NCBI RefSeq assembly: GCF_003467445.1 | Contig: NZ_QSGS01000007.1 | Location: 87,234-151,233 of the forward strand | Direction: 5' to 3' | Length of the DNA stretch: 64,000 bases | Source: Exiguobacterium sp. AM39-5BH | GTDB lineage: Bacteria > Bacillota > Bacilli > Exiguobacteriales > Exiguobacteriaceae | In this document: piece after piece, positions 43,101 through 52,268 of the stretch | Position numbering within the stretch: position 1 is the stretch's first letter | How the letters are laid out: each line of letters opens with the position of its first letter | Translations under genes and position numbers: made by a program | Notes under the pieces: generated by a model | What the model was told of the DNA's origin: nothing | The model's input: the letters and a program-made list of their open reading frames with translations, nothing else | Database searches by the model: none

Positions 43101-43146
43101 GTGATGCAATGGTTTGATGAATCCAGTAAAGAAGGAGTGTTTAGTG

Positions 43147-43434
43147 ATGGACATCAGCCGAAATTTTTATTTTTACTCATTGCTAACAGGGACGTTATCT
43201 TTTCTATTCATCTTCATATCTGAATTCTTTTTCAATTTTGGAATCATATCGACTTATTCGATGACATTCCTTTTTGTTTTTTTGACCGTTATGTTGACTG
43301 CTTTACTTATTTTTTCTGTTTTATATATCAAAAAATTTGACGACGAGAAAGGAAGAATCGTCTTAGGCGTATTAATATTTGCAGGATCTATTTTCTTGCT
43401 CTTCTTACTCATCAATACGCTGGTGATGGTGTAA
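43147..43434 (+). CDS. AT-rich small membrane protein, unknown
   Basis: 95 residues from ATG 43147 (AAGGAG about 10 bases upstream). Three membrane helices (about 7-27, 36-56 and 70-93) separated by a charged loop YIKKFDDEKGR. Base composition is markedly more AT-rich, with many TTT, ATT and TTA codons, than every neighbour, which suggests recent acquisition. No family recognised. Confidence 0.62.
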   Translation: MDISRNFYFYSLLTGTLSFLFIFISEFFFNFGIISTYSMTFLFVFLTVMLTALLIFSVLYIKKFDDEKGRIVLGVLIFAGSIFLLFLLINTLVMV

Positions 43435-43575
43435 GTTGAGCCGGATCTAGCCATCTTTCGGCAACTCATATGGAATCTACATCGTCATTCCCTTCTCGGT
43501 GTTCGATACGTCTCACGTAAAGAAAAGTTCCGTTCCGGACATCGATTCGATAAACTAAAAGAAAGGAGTGACACG

Positions 43576-43974
43576 ATGAAACAAATCCATCATCTCTGTA
43601 TCCAGACGCCCGACTATGAGGCGTCCAAACGATTTTATGAGGCGCTCGGCTTCGAGCTCGTTCAGGAGTCGCCCGACTTTCATACGCGCGCTTACAACAG
43701 CTGGCTCAAACTTGGCGACTTTTATATCGAGCTCCAAACGGCGAAAGTCGATGAGACGTTGTCACCGTATTCGAAGCATGTGGCCGGTCCGGTCCACTTC
43801 GCTTTGTACGTCGATGATCTCGAAAACGAAGTGCGGCGCCTCGAGGACCTTGGCGTGACGTTCTTACCGAAACACGGCGGGAACATCTACTTCGTCGTCG
43901 ATGGGCACTTAAGTAAACTGAAAGCCCCGGAAGGCACGATTATCGAGCTCCGGGACACGTTTGTCATCAAGTGA
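43576..43974 (+). CDS. VOC family protein (glyoxalase-like)
   Basis: 132-residue single vicinal-oxygen-chelate domain pair (two beta-alpha-beta-beta-beta units): start QIHHLCIQTPDYEASKRFYEALGFE and second unit PVHFALYVDDLENEVRRLEDLG, ending with PEGTIIELRD. Metal ligand candidates are His5, Glu57 in YIELQT, His79 and the final Glu. It resembles lactoylglutathione lyase-like proteins; substrate unknown. AAAGGAG precedes ATG 43576. Confidence 0.83.
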   Translation: MKQIHHLCIQTPDYEASKRFYEALGFELVQESPDFHTRAYNSWLKLGDFYIELQTAKVDETLSPYSKHVAGPVHFALYVDDLENEVRRLEDLGVTFLPKHGGNIYFVVDGHLSKLKAPEGTIIELRDTFVIK

Positions 43975-44086
43975 GACCACGCGCCTCAATTTTTTTATTG
44001 GATTCGCACACCCTCATGTTTTTCGCCGTCTTCGAACAGGTACAAGACAGAGAACACACTTTGTCCGTACCGTTTGGAGGCCTTTC

Positions 44087-45916
44087 ATGAAATATCTCGA
44101 TTATTGGAGTTACTTATCGCTCTCCCTCGCCAAGCTGTTCCTCTTCAGCCTACTGACCGCGAGCGCGTTCGATGTCAGCTTTTTGTTCATCAACCTAGCG
44201 ACCATTTTGATGATGACGAGTTGGGCGCTACTCGTCAAACCGCAGACACGCCGCTGGATTTTATTCGCGTCGCTGTTTCTGCACAGCACGCTCCTCATCT
44301 CGGACGTCTGGTATTACCGCTATTTCGGCAATTTGTTGTCGGTCGCCTTGCTCTCTGATATCGGTCAGATGGGAGACGTCGGTGGCGGCTTTTTGACATT
44401 GATTCAAGCCCCCGACTTCATCTTTTTTGCGGATTTACTCGTTTACGCGGCTGTTCTCGTCTATATGAAACGCCGCCCGGTCACGGAATCGATACGCTTT
44501 GGTCGCCATTTGGCAGTAGCCGGTTTTCTCATCGGCTTCTTCGTCTTTACGGTCCCGACCGTCGTTCATTATACCGAGGCGGACAATCGGAAAAACCCGA
44601 TCTCAAATATGCGTGAGTATTATCAATTTGGGTTTTGGGGTTATCACGGACTTGATACGTTCCGTGGTCTTCGCGACGCGCTGAACCTCGGTGAAAATCT
44701 GACAGAAGAAGAACGTGACCAAATCGAATCGTTAGCGACCGAACCGGTTGACGTCCCAACCGATACGAACGTCATCGTCGTCCAGCTCGAATCGTTCCAA
44801 ACGTCTGTGATCGGCCAGACCGTCAACGGCCAAGAACTGACGCCGAATTTGAATGCGCTTCGCAATGAGATGCTGTACTTTCCAAATTTTTATCATCAGA
44901 CACACGAGGGCCGGACGTCCGATGCGGAATTCACTGTCAACGCCTCGCTTTATCCCGTCCAATCGGGGTCGGTATACACGCAATATGCGACGAACACGTT
45001 TGACGCCTTGCCGGAGAAATTACGACGAGCGGGCTATGACACGGCCGCGATGCATGCGTTTGATAAGGAGTTTTGGAACCGCGCCACCTTTTATGAGCAA
45101 ATCGGCTACAACCACTTCTTCCATCAAGACGATTACCCAACAGAGCCCGTCATCGGCATGGCCGTCGGCGACAAGGAGTTTTTGACGACGTCAGTCGACC
45201 ATCTGGACACGTTGGACGAGCCGTTCTACTCCTTCATGGTCGCGTTGACGAGTCATACGCCGTACGAGATTCCGGACGATGAGAAACGATTGGATTTGTC
45301 GGGGTACGACGACCCGCTTCTCGAGGACTATTACCATACTGTCCACTACAGCGATGCCGCCGTCGGTCTCATGGTCGAACAATTAAAAGCAGACGAGAAG
45401 TGGAACAACACCCTCGTCGTTTTTTACGGTGACCACGACAGTGGATTGACTGTTGCCGGTGGCGAGATGGCCGTGAAAGCGGACGCCGACTCCACCATCG
45501 AGTTGTTCCAACTCGACCGTGGCGTGCCATTGTTCATCAAACCAGCCGGACTCGAACGAGGTCAGACGGTGCAGACGAGCGGCGGTCAAGTCGATTTGGC
45601 CCCGACCATCCTCGATTTGCTTGGGATGACACCGACGTATATGCTCGGACGCTCGCTCCTCGATGATGAGCCGAATTTAACCGTGTTCCGCAACGGTTCG
45701 TTCCGCTACGACGACCTCTATTTCGTCCCCGATTTGACGAAGCCGGTCGGGAGCGGTACGTGTTATTCGGTCGAGACAGGTGATGTTTTGCCGTTTCAAG
45801 CATGTGAGCCATATATTGACGAGGCCGCCGAGCAACTTCGTCTATCTGATACGATCATCGAGAAGGACGCCCTGTCCGATTTCACACTAAACGATAAACA
45901 AGCCGCCCCGAAATAA
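44087..45916 (+). CDS. LTA synthase family sulfatase (lipoteichoic acid synthase-like)
   Basis: 609 residues. Five N-terminal membrane helices (first about 170 residues) are followed by an extracellular sulfatase-type domain. The catalytic Thr is T277 in EGRTSDAEF. Other motifs are VIVVQLESFQ (metal-binding Glu), FYGDHDSG (metal-binding Asp/His) and MVALTSHTPYEIP. LtaS-type enzymes transfer glycerol-phosphate from phosphatidylglycerol to build lipoteichoic acid. This could be the synthase or a primase/paralogue. ATG 44087 has GGAGG upstream; an in-frame extension overlapping the VOC gene lacks support. Confidence 0.88.
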   Translation: MKYLDYWSYLSLSLAKLFLFSLLTASAFDVSFLFINLATILMMTSWALLVKPQTRRWILFASLFLHSTLLISDVWYYRYFGNLLSVALLSDIGQMGDVGGGFLTLIQAPDFIFFADLLVYAAVLVYMKRRPVTESIRFGRHLAVAGFLIGFFVFTVPTVVHYTEADNRKNPISNMREYYQFGFWGYHGLDTFRGLRDALNLGENLTEEERDQIESLATEPVDVPTDTNVIVVQLESFQTSVIGQTVNGQELTPNLNALRNEMLYFPNFYHQTHEGRTSDAEFTVNASLYPVQSGSVYTQYATNTFDALPEKLRRAGYDTAAMHAFDKEFWNRATFYEQIGYNHFFHQDDYPTEPVIGMAVGDKEFLTTSVDHLDTLDEPFYSFMVALTSHTPYEIPDDEKRLDLSGYDDPLLEDYYHTVHYSDAAVGLMVEQLKADEKWNNTLVVFYGDHDSGLTVAGGEMAVKADADSTIELFQLDRGVPLFIKPAGLERGQTVQTSGGQVDLAPTILDLLGMTPTYMLGRSLLDDEPNLTVFRNGSFRYDDLYFVPDLTKPVGSGTCYSVETGDVLPFQACEPYIDEAAEQLRLSDTIIEKDALSDFTLNDKQAAPK

Positions 45917-45931
45917 TCGGGACGGCTTGTG
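45898..45931. terminator. Rho-independent terminator
   Basis: ACAAGCCGCCCCG...CGGGACGGCTTGT hairpin across the ltaS-like stop, shared with the convergent VOC gene at 45935. Confidence 0.75.
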
Positions 45932-45934
45932 TTG

Positions 45935-46819
45935 TCAGTAGACGTTTCGCAACGCCTTGACATCGATTTTTTTCATCGGTAAGAACGCTTCGGTTATTCT
46001 CGCCAACTGCTCCTTTGTACCGGTCGTCAGCATCTCTTCCATTTCCCACGGCACGATTTGCCAGGAGACGCCATAACGGTCCTTGAGCCAACCGCACTGT
46101 TCCGCTTCCGGAACAGCCGACAGTTTGACCCAGTAGTCATCAATCTCGGCTTGCGACTCACAAAACGCAATCAGCGACTGCATCTCGTTGAACGCGAATT
46201 GATGATTTTCCGTGCTGTCCATGGTGACGAACTCGCGTCCGGACAAGACGAAGCGAGCGTAATTGAGCTTCCCTTCCAACTCCGGACCGTCTGTCGTCCC
46301 GTAACGAATCATATGGTCTTCCAGCACGTAAGAATCCGGGAAAATCGAAATCCAGTCATGCATCGCCGCTTCAGCGCGCCCGAAGATATCCCCGACGAAC
46401 AAAAAACATGGGGTCACGGTCTGGATATCCATCCCGCCGCTATGCATGATTTGCCAGGAGACCCCGTGCTTGTCTTTCAACCAGCCATAACGCTCGCTGA
46501 AATCATACGTGTCGAGCGGCATGAGCACCTCTGCCCCCTCACTCAATTCGCTCCAAAGCGTATCCACTTCTTCCGACGTCGGGAACGTGACCATGTACGA
46601 GATGGACGGATTGCGTTCTTTCAACGGACCCGCCCCGAGCAGTTGAAAGAACTGTCCCGATAGTGAGACGGTCACAATCGTCGTCTCCCCGGAAGGCGTA
46701 TCCATCAGTTTCGTCGTATAGTCGATGAATGAATCGGGAAACTTTGACACGTACCACTCCGCAATCGCTTCGACGTCACTTTCGAACCAAATACACGGGA
46801 TGATGAGTTGGTTGATCAT
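45935..46819 (-). CDS. PhnB/VOC family protein with two tandem domains
   Basis: 294 residues made of two similar PhnB-like (3-demethylubiquinone methyltransferase-like) VOC modules: module 1 IIPCIWFESDVEAIAEWYVSKFPDS ... YGWLKDKHGVSWQIM, module 2 VTPCFLFVGDIFGRAEAAMHDW ... CGWLKDRYGVSWQIVP. The repeated GWLKDxxGVSWQI is diagnostic. No methyltransferase domain is present. Function unknown. Start ATG 46819 with GAAAGGAG upstream; possibly co-transcribed with the monooxygenase gene upstream. Confidence 0.84.
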   Translation of the reverse strand: MINQLIIPCIWFESDVEAIAEWYVSKFPDSFIDYTTKLMDTPSGETTIVTVSLSGQFFQLLGAGPLKERNPSISYMVTFPTSEEVDTLWSELSEGAEVLMPLDTYDFSERYGWLKDKHGVSWQIMHSGGMDIQTVTPCFLFVGDIFGRAEAAMHDWISIFPDSYVLEDHMIRYGTTDGPELEGKLNYARFVLSGREFVTMDSTENHQFAFNEMQSLIAFCESQAEIDDYWVKLSAVPEAEQCGWLKDRYGVSWQIVPWEMEEMLTTGTKEQLARITEAFLPMKKIDVKALRNVY

Positions 46820-46833
46820 TACATATTCTCCTT

Positions 46834-47118
46834 TCAGACTTCATACAGACGATACACCTCACGGACTTCGAGCAACGTCTCCACTCGTTTTCGATACGCC
46901 TGATAATGGGCCGAGTTGATATGTTGAGTGAGCGCCGTCTCATCTCGATACTTCTCATAGAACACGAATGTGCCCGGCGCGTCGATTGATTCGTGGAGTA
47001 CATATGCCAAACACCCCTCTTCTTGTCTCGACGGAGGAATGACCTCATCGAGCGCTTGCCGTAACTCCTCCTTTTTCCCTGGTTGCGCCTTCAAAATAGC
47101 GGTGATTGTAATTTCCAT
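46834..47118 (-). CDS. Antibiotic biosynthesis monooxygenase (ABM/YgiN-like)
   Basis: 94-residue dimeric alpha/beta-barrel protein: EITITAILKAQPGKKEELRQ, CLAYVLHESIDAPGTFVFYEKYRDETALTQHINSAHYQAYRKR, the ABM pattern. Such proteins act as cofactor-free quinol monooxygenases or as heme-degrading-like folds. It is followed after 14 bases by the tandem VOC gene, so the two are an operon. Confidence 0.84.
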   Translation of the reverse strand: MEITITAILKAQPGKKEELRQALDEVIPPSRQEEGCLAYVLHESIDAPGTFVFYEKYRDETALTQHINSAHYQAYRKRVETLLEVREVYRLYEV

Positions 47119-47187
47119 TAATCGTTCCTCCTCATTTTAGGACTGACGCAAAACTGTTCCCGTTTTAGAAGAGATGTATACGCAAAT

Positions 47188-47217
47188 GGACACGCCGATT
47201 TGCAACGGCGTGTCCAT
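47188..47217 (-). terminator. Hairpin, probable terminator for the chemoreceptor gene
   Basis: GGACACGCCG/CGGCGTGTCC 10-bp stem directly after the stop of the chemoreceptor gene on the minus strand. The following tract is ATTTG, so the T run is weak. Confidence 0.65.
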
Positions 47218-47220
47218 CGT

Positions 47221-48677
47221 TTAGACGAGTTCATTCGCAATTTCGTTCAATTCTTCAATCTGATGTCTCAATGAGGCCAACGCCTCTTGTTGTGAAATCG
47301 TCAACACATGAACGTCTTGGCTGTTCGTTTCGAGTGCCATCGTCAACGCCGTCATATCACCCGTCACTTGATGGACTTTGTGTAATTCCGCGGCGGCAAT
47401 TTGGAGCTGACTCGACGTCTCGTCTACTGTTCCTGCGACCGTATTTGTCGTTTGAATCATGGAAAGGATCGACGCCCCACTCTTACGGACTTGTTCTTCC
47501 TGCGTCGATAGACGTTCTGTACTACCATCGATGGCACGTTCCGTCACTTGTACCTCTTGCATGACGAGTTGGATAATGTCATTAATCTGAGCTGATGCTT
47601 GTGCCGTTTGAGCGGACAAATTTCGAATCTCCGTCGCGAGACGGCAAACCCTTTTCCGTGTTCACCTGCTCGTGCCGCCTCAATTGAAGCGTTAAGAGAC
47701 AACAAGTTCGTCTGAGACGAGATTTGCTGAATCGTATCCGTGATGGTCCGCACTTCTTGGAAACGCTCCGCCAATCCTTTAAAGGCTAGATTCACTTCAC
47801 CGATACTTAAGTTCAGCTCAGCAAGCGAACGCTCTGTCGAATCCATATTGTCATGTGATAGTTGAGCGTCTTGTAAGACACCGTTCACGTGCGAGGTTGT
47901 TTCTTGAAGCTGTTGTTGCATCCGTTCAAACGCCTGTACAGTGGATTGAATTTGTGAGGCGACATTCTGAATCAAAACTGCTTGTTCAGACGTTCGTTTT
48001 GTCATCGAACCAATTTGGGCCGTGACTTGTTCTGAGGCGTTCGTGACGGAATCAACGGAATCATTCATTGTAAATACCGCGCCATGAAGCGTTGTCGCAC
48101 TCGCTGTCGTCTTCGCCATGGTGAGTTCGACCTCACTCGCATGCTGTTCAGCTTGTTGTTGTTGTGTAAACATCTCGTGTAATAATTTTGCCCCAAAGAA
48201 AGAAACGAAGTAGGCGCCAGATAATGCCATCATGAGCACAGTGAACCAAATGACGAGATCGAGCGGCGTTTCAAATGAAAAGCGCCCAATCAATACAGCT
48301 CCGACCGATACGATAAGCGCGAGAATGCTGCCGTACAGCACAAGATGCCGATTCAAGTACATCAACATCAATACGATATACAGAAAGACGATATTTTGAA
48401 TCGCAGTACCTGGCAGCGTCAAGATAATTGCTGAAGCTGCAATGTACATCAACGTGACGAGCCCATACTTCAACCAAGTATGTTCCACATAGAAGCGATG
48501 GCCCAGCCATGATGCGGCTTGAATGACACCACCTATCAGAATAAAATTGACTGCGCTTTGCCCCGCGAGCTCCCCCATCCAATACAAAACACCCATGATC
48601 GGATAAGAGAGGAAAAATAAAATAAGCATCATGCGCGATACAAACAACGAGCTCATTTTCTCAAAATGATTTACCAT
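47221..48677 (-). pseudogene. Methyl-accepting chemotaxis protein, one frameshift
   Basis: ATG 48677 encodes six membrane helices (about residues 15-170) without a large periplasmic sensor, then the cytosolic signalling domain. The hairpin tip is seen as [30 protein letters not shown], after which the frame changes near 47639. One missing G turns [12 protein letters not shown] into SRRRFEIC. The remaining frame (to 47221) continues the MCP helix to a normal end ELNEIANELV. The repaired length is about 485 residues. The sensor type suggests a membrane- or energy-sensing receptor. As printed it lacks the returning helix and would not signal. Confidence 0.85.
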
Positions 48678-48782
48678 GATTGTTGCCTTCTTTCAATAAA
48701 AGTAAGAGTCTATATATATTTCGGCATATGCTGAAAATTTTTAAGTCCATTTCCCGCAGTTCTATTTATATTGACTCAACAA

Positions 48783-48831
48783 ATAAAAATAGGACAACAC
48801 GTGCCAGCATTCGCTGCGCTTGTTGTCCTAT
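48783..48831 (-). terminator. Terminator of the MMPL gene (minus)
   Basis: AGGACAACA...TGTTGTCCT stem with a 20-base loop followed on the minus strand by ATTTTTATTT, just after the MMPL gene. Confidence 0.7.
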
Positions 48832-48844
48832 GAATCCCTCAAAA

Positions 48845-51502
48845 TTATTTATCTTTAACTTTTCGTTTAAACGGCCACCATACCCCGTCCCCGAAGGAGA
48901 CGGTGATTGCCGGGATGAGCAGCGGTAACACAATCAATCCGTATAGCAACAGTCCCGTGATAACGATTGTCGCAATTTGGACGAGACTGAGTACGCCAGA
49001 CGGGATCATCGCCCCGAACGTCCCGGCGAGGATGACGGCGGCGGTCATGATGACCGTCCCCATTTTCGTCATCGAATGGACGAGCGCGTCGCGTGCCGTC
49101 ATCCCGCTAAGCGACTCCTCTCGGAACCGGTCGAGCAAGAAAATCGAATAGTCGATGCCAAGGGCGATCAACATGACGAACCCGAAGAATGGGACAGCCC
49201 AACTGATACCGTCATAACCGAGACCTTCGACGAAGATAAGCTCCGTGATGGCCGCAGACGTATAATACGTCAATAAGAGCGAGCCGATCATATAGAGCGG
49301 CATGACCATCGAACGGAACAACACCGTCAAAACGATAAAGAGTGTGACGAGCATGATGGCGACCGTCCGATTGAAATCGTTCGTCGACGTCTCATTCAAG
49401 TCGCTGTTAATACTTGAAATACCGGCATATCCGATCGTCGTATCTTCGAACGGCGTATCCGTAACGACCCGGTCCATCGTCGCTTTCACCGTCTCGACCG
49501 TGTCAATCGCTTCCGGTGAATATGGGTCCATCTCGAGGATGACCTCGAGCTGTGTCGCCGTCCCCTCGTCAAACACGTAGCGCTCGACAGCTGGGGCGAA
49601 CTCATCTGACGTGAGCGTCCCTTCCGGTAGATAGACGCCCGTATCGCGCAGGCTGTCCGAGCTACTCAGGTCTGATAGGAATGCTGTCGCGTCATTGAGG
49701 CCTGTCTCGATTTGAGCGAGTCCTGCGTTCGCTTCGCCGACACCGTCAGCGAGTTGGCTGAGACCTGTTCCGAGTTCTCCGGCTTGGGTACCCTGTGCCG
49801 TCAATGCCGTAGCTGCCTCGTCAATGCCTGCCTCGATTTGACCAAGACCGGCCGATACTTGCCCGAGACCGGCCACGGTTGCAGGAATATTTTGCGTCGC
49901 CGTGAGTCCTTGTCCAATCAGACCGAGCTGCGCGTTTAATTGACCAAGTCCCGCTGCCGCTTCCGCGAGCGGGGCACCGGCGTTCGTTGAACCGGACGGG
50001 AGTTGCCCGACGACGGCGTCAAGCCCGGTTTGTACTTGCGTGAGTCCGTCTTGGACATCGCCGAGTCCTGTCTCTGCTTCTTTCAGTCCTACGCTCACTT
50101 GTTCAAGCTGGGTATCGACATAAAAATCATCGATGACGTCACCGGTCGGACGCGTCACGGAACGGACGCCGCTCACTCCATCGACGTCTTCAAGTTCGCT
50201 CGAGAATTTCTCGATATACGGGATGTCCGCTTCGGACAGCGCACCGTCTTGTTTCAAAATAACTTGGACCGGGAGCGACTCGCCTTGTCCGAATCCTTCC
50301 GAAATCAAGTTGAGTCCGCGCACCGAGTCATAATCGTCACCAATCTCGTCAACCGTATTGAACGACCGGGCATCGTCATACGTGAACAACACCGGTACGG
50401 TAATCAATGCGACGACGAGAATCGAGACGAACGGTCGATTGACCGAGAGGCGGCTGAATCCGGCCCAGAGGCGGCTGTCGTGATGCTCGCCCGCCTTTTT
50501 CGAAGGCCAGAACAATCGTTGTTTGAGCGTCGCCATAAAGAACGGCACGACCGTGAAGAGAATGAGCAACAGCACGGCAATCCCTACCGCGACGGCGACG
50601 GCCGATTTGAAGATCGGGAAGTCGGCGAAACCGATGGCCGCAAAACCGACGAACACGGCGAGACCGCTGATGAGGACCGTCCGTCCTGCCGTCTTGTATG
50701 TGTTGATGATGGCATCTTCAATCGCGTGACCCGCTCCGAGCTCTTCTTTATAACGGCTGAGGAGCAAGATGCAATAGTCGGTCCCGATTCCGAATAAAAT
50801 CGCCACGAGGAAGATCTGCGTGTAGTTCGAGACCGGGAAGCCGAACCAGTTGACGAAGAATGCGACGAACGATTGGCTCAGTAGATACGTGAACCCGACT
50901 GCAATGAGCGGGATGAACGGTGTCACGATAGAACGGAACACGAGCAGGAGCAGTCCGAAAATGAGGATGATCGTGATGATTTCCGTCTTCTTCAAGCCTT
51001 CCTGCGCACTCAAGTTCACATCGTTGTTAATGATTTCCTCACCGGTGATGTAGACCGTTTCGTCTTCCGGGAGGATGTTCGCCCGCACGTCGTCCGCGAA
51101 GGCGTTGATGTCTTCCATCGACCCTTCGACCGTAATCGGGACGAGCACGATGCGGCCGTCCTCCGAGACGAGCTGCGCTTCCGTCTCTTCACTTTCAAAC
51201 GGGTCGAGCACGGCTTTGACGACCGTGTCGTTTTGTTCCATCTCGTCGATGACCCGGGAAATATCGGCCCGTTCGGCGTCACCGAGCGTGTCGAATTCAT
51301 AGACGAGCGAAATCGTCTTATCGCTCTTTCCGGCAGCGTTCAAGATGTCCTGCGCCCGCTGCGAGTCCATGTCGTCTGACAATTGGAAGCTACCGGCTTG
51401 TTCGGCCTGCTTCGTCAAGTTCGGGGCCGCCACAAATAAGGCGGCCGTCAAGACGATGAGACCGATCAAGATGCCCCAGCGCCATTGAATGATTTTATGC
51501 AC
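48845..51502 (-). CDS. MMPL/RND family transporter
   Basis: 885 residues with 12 predicted membrane helices in two halves and large extracytoplasmic domains after helix 1 and helix 7. Start MHKIIQWRWGILIGLIVLTA. RND-type helices include IFLVAILFGIGTDYCILLLSRYKEE and MLIALGIDYSIFLLDRFREE, the pair of GxDY...R motifs that define the MMPL proton-relay family. The second outer domain holds a coiled region of repeated GLxQ(I/V)xxGL units (about residues 465-625). GTG start at 51502, four bases after the MarR gene, so they are one operon. Predicted substrates: lipids or amphiphilic drugs, as for B. subtilis YdgH/YdfJ. Confidence 0.9.
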   Translation of the reverse strand: MHKIIQWRWGILIGLIVLTAALFVAAPNLTKQAEQAGSFQLSDDMDSQRAQDILNAAGKSDKTISLVYEFDTLGDAERADISRVIDEMEQNDTVVKAVLDPFESEETEAQLVSEDGRIVLVPITVEGSMEDINAFADDVRANILPEDETVYITGEEIINNDVNLSAQEGLKKTEIITIILIFGLLLLVFRSIVTPFIPLIAVGFTYLLSQSFVAFFVNWFGFPVSNYTQIFLVAILFGIGTDYCILLLSRYKEELGAGHAIEDAIINTYKTAGRTVLISGLAVFVGFAAIGFADFPIFKSAVAVAVGIAVLLLILFTVVPFFMATLKQRLFWPSKKAGEHHDSRLWAGFSRLSVNRPFVSILVVALITVPVLFTYDDARSFNTVDEIGDDYDSVRGLNLISEGFGQGESLPVQVILKQDGALSEADIPYIEKFSSELEDVDGVSGVRSVTRPTGDVIDDFYVDTQLEQVSVGLKEAETGLGDVQDGLTQVQTGLDAVVGQLPSGSTNAGAPLAEAAAGLGQLNAQLGLIGQGLTATQNIPATVAGLGQVSAGLGQIEAGIDEAATALTAQGTQAGELGTGLSQLADGVGEANAGLAQIETGLNDATAFLSDLSSSDSLRDTGVYLPEGTLTSDEFAPAVERYVFDEGTATQLEVILEMDPYSPEAIDTVETVKATMDRVVTDTPFEDTTIGYAGISSINSDLNETSTNDFNRTVAIMLVTLFIVLTVLFRSMVMPLYMIGSLLLTYYTSAAITELIFVEGLGYDGISWAVPFFGFVMLIALGIDYSIFLLDRFREESLSGMTARDALVHSMTKMGTVIMTAAVILAGTFGAMIPSGVLSLVQIATIVITGLLLYGLIVLPLLIPAITVSFGDGVWWPFKRKVKDK

Positions 51503-51505
51503 GTG

Positions 51506-51949
51506 TTATTCCTCCCCAATTCGAAGCAGTTGTTTAATTTTCCGGAACGTCCGGACGAACTGTTCGATTTCTGTCTCATCTATTTTCCCGTCAAGTAACG
51601 ACTCGACGTAACGGTAGACGGCCGCATCTGCTTCTTTGACGATGCGATGCCCGGCTTCCGTCAGTTCGATCAACCGCTCGCGTTGATCTTGACCGCGGCG
51701 ACTGACGACAAGGTCTTTGTCGACAAGTTTTTTTAAGCGGTTCGAGACGGCGCTCTTATGGACCCCTTGTTTGTGAGCCAACTGACCGACTTGAATCGGT
51801 CCGAACTGTTCGAGCAGCTTGAGTAGCTGCAGTTGTTCCCGTGAATAGTCGTGCCAGACGTCCCCGTCCATCGCCTCGATGACATGCTCCGCACCTTGGA
51901 ACATGACCTCCTCGAATAACTGGACGGCTTCCCGCATCAATTCTTTCAT
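51506..51949 (-). CDS. MarR family regulator of the MMPL exporter
   Basis: 147 residues. Winged helix: LLKLLEQFGPIQVGQLAHKQ, GVHKSAVSNRLKKLVDKDLV (recognition helix) and RRGQDQRERLIELTEAG (wing). ATG 51949 has AGGGGGT upstream; a longer frame to 52033 crosses the operator region and is unlikely. It is directly upstream of the MMPL gene. Three TAAACTA/TAGTTTA half-sites lie in its leader and are probably its operator. Confidence 0.86.
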   Translation of the reverse strand: MKELMREAVQLFEEVMFQGAEHVIEAMDGDVWHDYSREQLQLLKLLEQFGPIQVGQLAHKQGVHKSAVSNRLKKLVDKDLVVSRRGQDQRERLIELTEAGHRIVKEADAAVYRYVESLLDGKIDETEIEQFVRTFRKIKQLLRIGEE

Positions 51950-51964
51950 TTTTGGTTTACCCCC

Positions 51965-51998
51965 TAAACTAGATATGGATAGTTTATGTCCTAAACTA
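51965..51998. promoter_or_regulatory. Probable MarR operator, three half-sites
   Basis: TAAACTA (51965-51971), TAGTTTA (51980-51986, inverted) and TAAACTA (51992-51998) give overlapping inverted and direct repeats, 16 to 35 bases before the marR start, covering the ribosome site/promoter region. Confidence 0.6.
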
Positions 51999-52055
51999 GA
52001 TGGAGTCAAATATAAAGGCCGTCCAGATGTCAACTGGCCTACCCGAATGTGTCAT

Positions 52056-52244
52056 TCAACCACTCCATGTGACGAGCGCCTCTAGCTCAACACATTGGAG
52101 ATGCGTGGACAAGTCCTCCACCTCTCTCGGCGTCAAATAAGCGATGCCTACCTCCTCACCGATAACATTCCCTTCGAAGACTGCCTTCCCGAGCGAATGA
52201 CGGTCAATCTCGTCCAAATCGGTCGACCCTGCCAATAGAAAATG
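52056..52244 (-). pseudogene. Truncated DUF1877 (YfbM-like) gene remnant
   Basis: An open frame of 62 codons starting without a start codon at HFLLAGSTDLDEIDRHSLG, then FEGNVIGEEVGIAYLTPREV and ending at TGA 52056. This matches the C-terminal third of DUF1877/YfbM proteins. The N-terminal part is missing: the frame is cut exactly at the terminator hairpin of the neighbouring FAD gene and has a stop upstream. It looks like a deletion remnant. Confidence 0.6.
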
Positions 52245-52268
52245 AAAAAACCTTCCGAAGAAGGTTTA
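52245..52268 (-). terminator. Rho-independent terminator (minus)
   Basis: AACCTTC/GGAAGGTT hairpin with T6 on the minus strand, overlapping the stop of the renalase-like gene; it also marks the breakpoint of the DUF1877 remnant. Confidence 0.85.

Noticed and set aside
50003-50797. 264-codon plus-strand frame inside the MMPL gene
   Set aside because: Antisense shadow; charged low-complexity product without ribosome site.
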